Below, in pieces: positions 59,596-64,000 of a DNA stretch of 64,000 nucleotides. Within the stretch, counting starts at the first letter, position 1. Every line of letters starts with the position of its first letter. Origin of the DNA: Deroplatys truncata (taxonomy: Eukaryota; Arthropoda; Insecta; Mantodea; Mantidae); NCBI GenBank assembly GCA_030765065.1, contig CM060990.1, forward strand, positions 11,159,501 to 11,223,500, read 5' to 3'. The translations under genes were made by a program, and so were the position numbers. The notes beneath the pieces are model-generated. The model made no database searches. It worked only from the letters and a program-made list of their open reading frames with translations, and had not been told where the DNA came from.

Positions 59596-59791
59596 AATGG
59601 GTTACGTGATCGATATGTCTAGAATTAGAGTTCTAACATTGACAGGAAGCAGTTTTCCACGAAGTTCGCGTCTAAAGTCACTTTCAAAGTGTAACATATG
59701 AATAGGCTGTGAGCATTCTTGCTTCACCCGCTCTAGCTTGACAGTTAAAATAAAATAAATCGCCCTATATGTAAATATGCTAATGAGAAGG

Positions 59792-59799
59792 TATAAAAG
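59792..59799 (+). promoter_or_regulatory. TATA box before the PLA2/GGFLP gene
   Basis: TATAAAAG, preceded 15 bp upstream by ATGCTAATGAG, an octamer-like word. The PLA2-like frame starts about 130 bp downstream, so this is well placed to be its promoter. Confidence 0.4.
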
Positions 59800-59920
59800 A
59801 ACTATGCAGCAATAAAATCAATTAGTATACCATTAGAGCTAAGGGCGGTTAAGGTCGCAAGAGGTTTCGGTTTTAATTGCCTCTCTCATTAAGCTGCTAC
59901 CGTTTGAAGTACACTTGTCT

Positions 59921-60648
59921 GGTTACATATACTGAGGAACTGGGACAACGCTAGAGAAAAATTAAAGAGAGGAGACCTTGGAATCAGCCCGTTAGACGAA
60001 TCGAGTAAACTTAACGACATTGCCTAACCTCAGCATAAGGACTCTTCTTCGAGAAACATTGCTGACAAGATCTTGGCTGAAACGGCGTGGAAAAGAGTGC
60101 AAACATCTGATGCTACATTAAGTGAAGAAGTTGGCAGAGCGACTAGAAACAACCATTATGAAGGGAAAGGTAGCTACTGGTGTAGGGTCCATGAAGAAGA
60201 AACGAGGGGGATTTCTACCTCAAATACCAATTATTGCAGCTCTAGGCGCTGCCGCTGGAGGTGCAGCACAAATTGCCTAAGCAGTAAATAAGAAAAGTCA
60301 GCAGATAAAGAAATCACCGAAATGATGAGGCATAAGAGAGAAATTGAGAGAAATGTATTTGTTGGCGGCGGGTCGAAAAAGAAGAAACGAGGAGGATTTC
60401 TACCACACATACCAATTATTGCAGCCCTAGGAGCCGCCGCTGGAGGTATATCACAAATTGCTACAGCTGTAAATAAGCAAAAAGCTGCGGATAACCAACT
60501 TGCTAAAATGAGACATAACAAAGAAATTGAATCAAGAGGGAAAGGCCTACGAGTGAAGAAGAATAAGGGGAGGAACATGGAATCGATGAGAGGACAGATA
60601 AAGAAAGGGAATTCAAAAACTCTGGCAGAGGGCTATACTTGTCCTTGA
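59921..60648 (+). pseudogene. Broken PLA2-domain/glycine-rich GGFLP virion-type protein
   Basis: Two parts. The first (59,921 to about 60,165) has the order of a parvovirus-VP1-type phospholipase A2 domain: a GYIY, stop, GTG calcium-loop-like segment, a frame change, then GDLGISPLDESSKLNDIA followed by a stop, where the family has HD and a Tyr, and RNIADKILAETAWKRV. The catalytic His position is Asn. The second part is a basic, Gly/Ala-rich hydrophobic segment (KKKRGGFLP then AALGAAAGG) present twice in tandem about 186 bp apart: 60,191-60,280 (ending in a stop) and about 60,373-60,648 (open). Such proteins occur in arthropod adintovirus/Maverick-type elements as virion components; the glycine-rich part recalls adenoviral core protein X. 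A frame change separates PLA2 from GGFLP. It is broken in at least four places. Confidence 0.6.
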
Positions 60649-60710
60649 AAAAACATTAAGTAACATAGATTCCGGCTTGTATGTCCAATGATTTAAGATT
60701 CCTCATATTG
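60649..60710. other. Junction between the unique centre and the right arm of B
   Basis: Mirror symmetry with the left arm begins at about 60,711 (GGATGCGAATGTCTTG, against the complement of about 57,635-57,657). Confidence 0.5.
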
Positions 60711-60738
60711 GGATGCGAATGTCTTGTTTATTAGACCA

Positions 60739-60805
<67 letters not shown>

Positions 60806-61309
60806 CAATGTAATTAAAATGTCCCTTCATTCTTGATTTTTTCCAATGATTGTTCTATAGGAACGTTCTGGGGCCCTTGAGCAACAAAGTTATTCCAGCT
60901 ACTCAGCTGTCTGAATCTGATTTCCTAGTGAATATATTTAGGTTGAGCATCATACGAATCTAGCGCAGTATTGCATCAGTCTCCTTCCTCGATAGTAAAA
61001 TTGGACACTCAATCTATCAGTTTTCCCATCTGTTACGCTTGGATACTATATTTCACAAGAACCATCAAATCCAATTTCACCTGCTATTCATAAACACTCG
61101 CTTCATACAGCAAACAGCCTTAGTATAGGAGAGACTTTAGAAACAAGGATATAAGCATAATGCTTATAGCTTTTAGAAGACGTCAACGACGTCGGGGATA
61201 TAACAATGGAGTGATTCGACGCAACCATAATGCTCTGCCCTTGACGCCCATCGGGTTAACGTCACGCAATCGGCACTTCCTACAGGTATTGGGCTTCAGA
61301 ATCCTATAA
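60711..61309 (+). pseudogene. Penton-like relic and C-terminal tail, right arm
   Basis: Mirror of 57,288-57,657 but more disrupted. A TAA tract (60,738-60,805) is followed by about 250 bp not present in the left arm and then by the HKHSLHTANSLSI region. An open stretch from about 61,142 to the TAA at 61,307-61,309 contains RRRQRRRGYNNGVIRR and RNRHFLQVLGFRIL. The same stop and nearly the same tail in both arms suggest this part was coding when duplicated. The start of the structural protein is missing because the arm begins inside it. Confidence 0.4.
60738..60805. repeat. TAA microsatellite, right arm
   Basis: More than 20 TAA units, at the mirror position of 57,577-57,622 but longer. Confidence 0.9.
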
Positions 61310-61462
61310 TCATGGGGCATCTCCAATGTTACCGGGACACTGCTTTCGCAATGACACCGAGATTCGACGACAAGATCACTAAGAAGAGGAACATGTGTTT
61401 TTACCATATAATACATCATCTCTGGACGCTAACAGCGAGTTTAGAATCCCTTGTCAAGTTGA

Positions 61463-61669
61463 ACATTTATATGCTTTACCCCGTCTCAGGGTGAAGAGAA
61501 TGCTGTTGTTAAACCTGTATTAATAGAGTGGAGAAGGCCTGTGATTCGACTTTCTGATGCTGAGATCCTCAAGACTGTTAAGCTGCATAAAACTCTGTTT
61601 CAACCATTTAGGACCATGGATCTGCATACTCAACCTGCTGTGTGTGTTACAGGCATTTACCTGGAATAG
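61463..61669 (+). CDS. Conserved coding fragment of unknown function, right arm
   Basis: A frame from just after a stop at 61,460-61,462 to the TAG at 61,667 contains VLIEWRRPVIRLSDAEIL and TQPAVCVTGIYLE. The left arm copy (56,952-57,137) keeps the same frame and stop despite lacking exactly 21 bases, which favours a coding past. Element A has a frame-broken copy at 1,930-2,080. There is no start codon near its beginning, so it is probably the last exon or the C-terminus of a larger protein. The position, downstream of penton-like relics on the same strand, suggests another structural gene, but I cannot name it. Confidence 0.35.
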   Translation, partial: TFICFTPSQGEENAVVKPVLIEWRRPVIRLSDAEILKTVKLHKTLFQPFRTMDLHTQPAVCVTGIYLE

Positions 61670-61882
61670 TGACACCACATTTAAACATCTTGAAGCCGGG
61701 ATTTGTCATTTTTGGTGCTCTGGCTTTAAGATCGAGTAATGCATCTAAAGACGGTTCTCTTTTGATCATTGTAACATAACTTAAACTAATCATTGTAAGG
61801 ATTTATTTTTCGTTAGGAATGTAAGGATTTTAATGAATAAAAACACTATGTAAAAGCATACTTTCATTCTTTTTTATTGTTA

Positions 61883-63370
61883 TTATTTATCGTGCACTTT
61901 CATCACTTTCTTCCTGCAAATCCTCGTTCCAGCATATGTCATTACATTTGCAACAGACAGGTTACCTAAATGGTAATCTATAAACGACTCAAATCTTTTT
62001 AGCCTGCAAATTTCATCGCTATTTAAAAGTATTTCACAATCATTTAAATTAGTGTTCACACATTTTATTTCTGTCTCTTGCATATAAGCAACAATATTAT
62101 AAGAGAAAACAATATTTTCACAATATTCCACAGGCGGACACTTTCTCGATTGGAGGAATGCATTGAATGTAGGAATACTCTCTCGAATTATCTCCCAGTC
62201 TTGAATTGTCATGTATACACATTTGTCTGTGTTTTTCACTATAAGCACTGGAAAATCATAGAAGAATCCTATCTTAATGCTGTGCCTTTTCGAGATGTAG
62301 ACGTCTCGGCACCCGCTTCTTACCGCCATGTTTCTTGGGTGTCTCGATGTTGCTTGTTCTATCCTCCAATAGCGTCAGCCTCCTTTGCACGTCTGCAAAG
62401 CTGTTCCTCTTCTTCTTCTTCCCTTATTGCACAGTCTGAAACATTGCACAATGAAAGTCTTAGAAAGCTGCTTTGATCGAGTAAAAGCAAGCTGAAAAGA
62501 ATTACATTTTTTGTTATGATACATGTAAAATGAAACACAATACAGAAGAATGTGTAGAGCAAATTGTGTGAATTTTAATAGAGGAAAAATATGTTGAGAA
62601 AATAATATGAATGTTTACAGAAGAAGAAGCTATAGTGGAAATCATATGAATGTTTGCAAAAGAATGTGTATAGAAATGGTGTGAATGTTAATAGAAGAAT
62701 GGGTTGCTAAAATTATATGAATGTTAATAGAAAAATGTGTTGAGAAATCATATGAATATTAGTAGCTGAATGTGTAGCGAAAATCGTGTGAATGTGTAGA
62801 GGAACAAAGAATAAGTACAGAAAATCATGTGAATGTTCATGGAAGATGAACCTGCAGAGAAACAAAGAACGAGTATAGAAAATCGTGTGAATGAGAAACA
62901 AGAATGATTGGAGAAAATCGTTTGAATGTTTATGTAAGAAGAATGTGTAGCGAATATCGTATGAATGTTAATTGAAGATGAAGCTGCAGAGAAACAAAGA
63001 ATGAGCAGAGAAAATGTATGAATGTTAATAGAGTATGAACCTGCAGAGAAACAAAGAATGAGCGGAGAAAATTGTGTGAATGTTTGTGTAAGAGGAATGT
63101 GTTGCGAAAATCATGTGAATGTTTATACAAGAAGAATGTGCAGAGAAAATGGTGTGAATGTTTATAGAAGAAGATCGAATAGAGAAAATCCTGTGAACTG
63201 AAGAACAGTATGCAGTGAAATCCATGTGAGTGTAAAGTACAGATTAAAAAACATGGTGCTCTTGTGACGATTCTTCTTTCATATACTGTTTCGTTTAAAC
63301 AAAATTAAATGTATTGTAAAAGCCAGCATTGATTTTGTATAGTTAAGTAAAAAACTCACTCACCTTGCAT
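61883..63370 (-). CDS. PC4-like small protein, three-exon model in element B
   Basis: Model: exon 1 is 63,370-63,364 (ATGCAAG before GTGAGT), exon 2 is 62,392-62,324, exon 3 is 62,247-61,883. Both introns (971 and 76 nt) keep the frame and predict 146 residues. Exon 2 codes a short coiled segment (RRLTLLEDRTSSIE) and a basic stretch. Exon 3 has two similar halves, CVYMTIQDWEIIRESIP and ILLNSDEICRLKRFESF, each resembling the strand-turn-helix of PC4/Sub1-type single-strand DNA-binding domains. PC4 identity is inference. An unspliced reading from ATG 62,329 gives 148 residues, but in the left arm that frame is stopped inside the intron, which favours splicing. A stronger-looking acceptor (GTTTCAG, about 62,436) would give only a short acidic peptide. 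AATAAA overlaps the region just past the stop. The predicted promoter lies at 63,514-63,632. Confidence 0.5.
62570..63230. repeat. Tandem repeats inside the first intron, right arm of B
   Basis: Units of about 40-55 bp such as AAAATCATGTGAATGTT and AAACAAAGAATGAGTA, with copies in element A (3,530-4,090) and inverted in the left arm (55,440-56,050). Confidence 0.75.
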
Positions 63371-63513
63371 TGTTTGTGTTGATGTGTGCTGTACGTGTAG
63401 ATGGCCTGCACCTCTTCTTAAAATTAAAAACACCTCCCGTTGCTTTTAAAGTTCTTTAAAATTTAAATGTAAATTTAATAAGTTCAGAACAGTTCTAGCA
63501 TTTGCTGATATTT

Positions 63514-63632
63514 GTTTATATAGGGATCTAAACCCCCTCCAGGCGATGCCATCACGTCATCATGGTGGTGATGCTTACACATCACGTGATTATTACACCA
63601 ATGGAATTATGATCACTTGCTGCGCATGCGCA
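63514..63632 (-). promoter_or_regulatory. Predicted promoter module, conserved with element A
   Basis: Minus-strand order: a perfect NRF-1-like palindrome TGCGCATGCGCA (63,621-63,632), an inverted CCAAT (63,598-63,602), a CACGTG E-box (about 63,584) and TATATAAAC (63,514-63,522). The leader ATG is about 145 bp downstream at 63,370. Motif spacing matches 4,338-4,454 within 1-2 bp. Confidence 0.5.
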
Positions 63633-63729
63633 GAGGCTCTCAGCACTTCTATCCCTAATTGTTTCACTTCCTCTCGCTCTCTCTCTCCGAGTGCATCTTT
63701 AATGTCTTTACACAATTCCGTATGCAGTT

Positions 63730-64000
63730 ACAGCATCGATCTAAGTGATATATTCTAGTGTACAGAGGAAAATTAAGGAAGTCATTGAAAGATCGGGATT
63801 CGAACTAGGGACAACTGATTGGAAATTATATACAGTATTAATTATTCATCGTAGGAGCTAACAAACATGCTTTCGTCCACAACCTTATATCTGCTTGTTT
63901 CTGAGATAATGGGGATTTAAACTTAAGGATCGAACCCTGGACACCAGGTACCCGAATATACATCCACAAGGTACGACCTAATGACATAAACTTAATACGT
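63730..64000. repeat. T-arm-like repeat block, right arm of B to the window end
   Basis: Matches 4,590-4,860 of element A, with GGGATTCGAACTAGGGAC and GGATCGAACCCTGGACACC. The element continues beyond the window. Confidence 0.6.

Larger units (their letters stand above)
53385..64000. mobile_element. Polinton/Maverick-like element B, cut by the window end
   Basis: Starts AGTAGTACGG with a diverged copy of element A's terminus (TATTCATATGCGAATGAGCT at 53,431). The left arm (to about 57,660) and right arm (from about 60,710) are inverted copies. The centre (57.66-60.71 kb) is unique: an unfamiliar 188-codon ORF (minus), a 21-bp minisatellite and a broken PLA2/GGFLP gene (plus). The arms share a penton-like relic, two conserved coding fragments, a PC4-like spliced gene and tandem repeats. 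The left arm lacks the promoter and leader-exon block that the right arm keeps at 63.36-63.63 kb. By symmetry the right end should lie a few kb beyond the window. No integrase, polymerase or ATPase gene is visible. Confidence 0.7.

Noticed and set aside
58946-59622. EKGDPLR-repeat protein (minus) or SPFSLCG-repeat protein (plus)
   Set aside because: A 21-bp minisatellite open on both strands; no flanking non-repeat coding sequence supports either.

Overview
The window is repeat-rich eukaryotic DNA with no ordinary host gene that I can recognise. The mixture of Polinton/Maverick-type elements, a DD41D mariner, a ZMYM/DUF4371-type hAT relic, a non-LTR reverse transcriptase relic and tRNA-headed SINEs suggests an arthropod; the species cannot be read from the sequence.

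Layout. 1-8,030: a GGT/GAT minisatellite is split by a SINE (655-943) and by Polinton A (1,082-8,024, 6.9 kb, 6-bp target duplication); the minisatellite resumes to about 9,705. 9.7-11.8 kb: unassigned DNA with one imperfect hairpin. 11.8-16.4 kb: a 90-bp satellite with embedded CA tracts. 16.4-19.2 kb: AT-rich unassigned DNA. 19.2-22.0 kb: a 46-bp satellite, interrupted at 22,018-36,161 by Polinton C, a 14.1-kb near-perfect palindrome with a 6-bp target duplication. Each arm of C carries the same broken protein-primed DNA polymerase B gene. 36.8-38.0 kb: reverse transcriptase relic. 39.0-40.4 kb: DD41D mariner. 40.4-45.4 kb: AGT-rich satellite. 45.4-53.4 kb: SINEs, hAT relics and unassigned DNA. 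53,385 to the window end: Polinton B, whose right end lies outside the window.

How the parts relate. A and B belong to one family (shared terminal and subterminal sequence). B is a partial inverted duplication: about 4.3 kb of left arm and at least 3.3 kb of right arm surround a 3-kb centre. It carries structural-gene relics (a PLA2 plus glycine-rich GGFLP protein and a penton-like protein) and several unfamiliar ORFs. C keeps only replication-gene relics. All three elements begin AGTAG, and the two complete ones have 6-bp target duplications, as known for Polintons.

The most interesting signal is a promoter and leader-exon module, conserved in spacing, in A (about 4.2-4.45 kb) and B (about 63.36-63.63 kb). 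A tiny first exon (ATGCAAG followed by GTGAGT) lies upstream of different ORFs in the two copies, and the predicted splice phases keep the reading frame in both. This suggests an adenovirus-like shared leader exon feeding several genes. The gene models, splice sites and promoters are inferences from sequence only.
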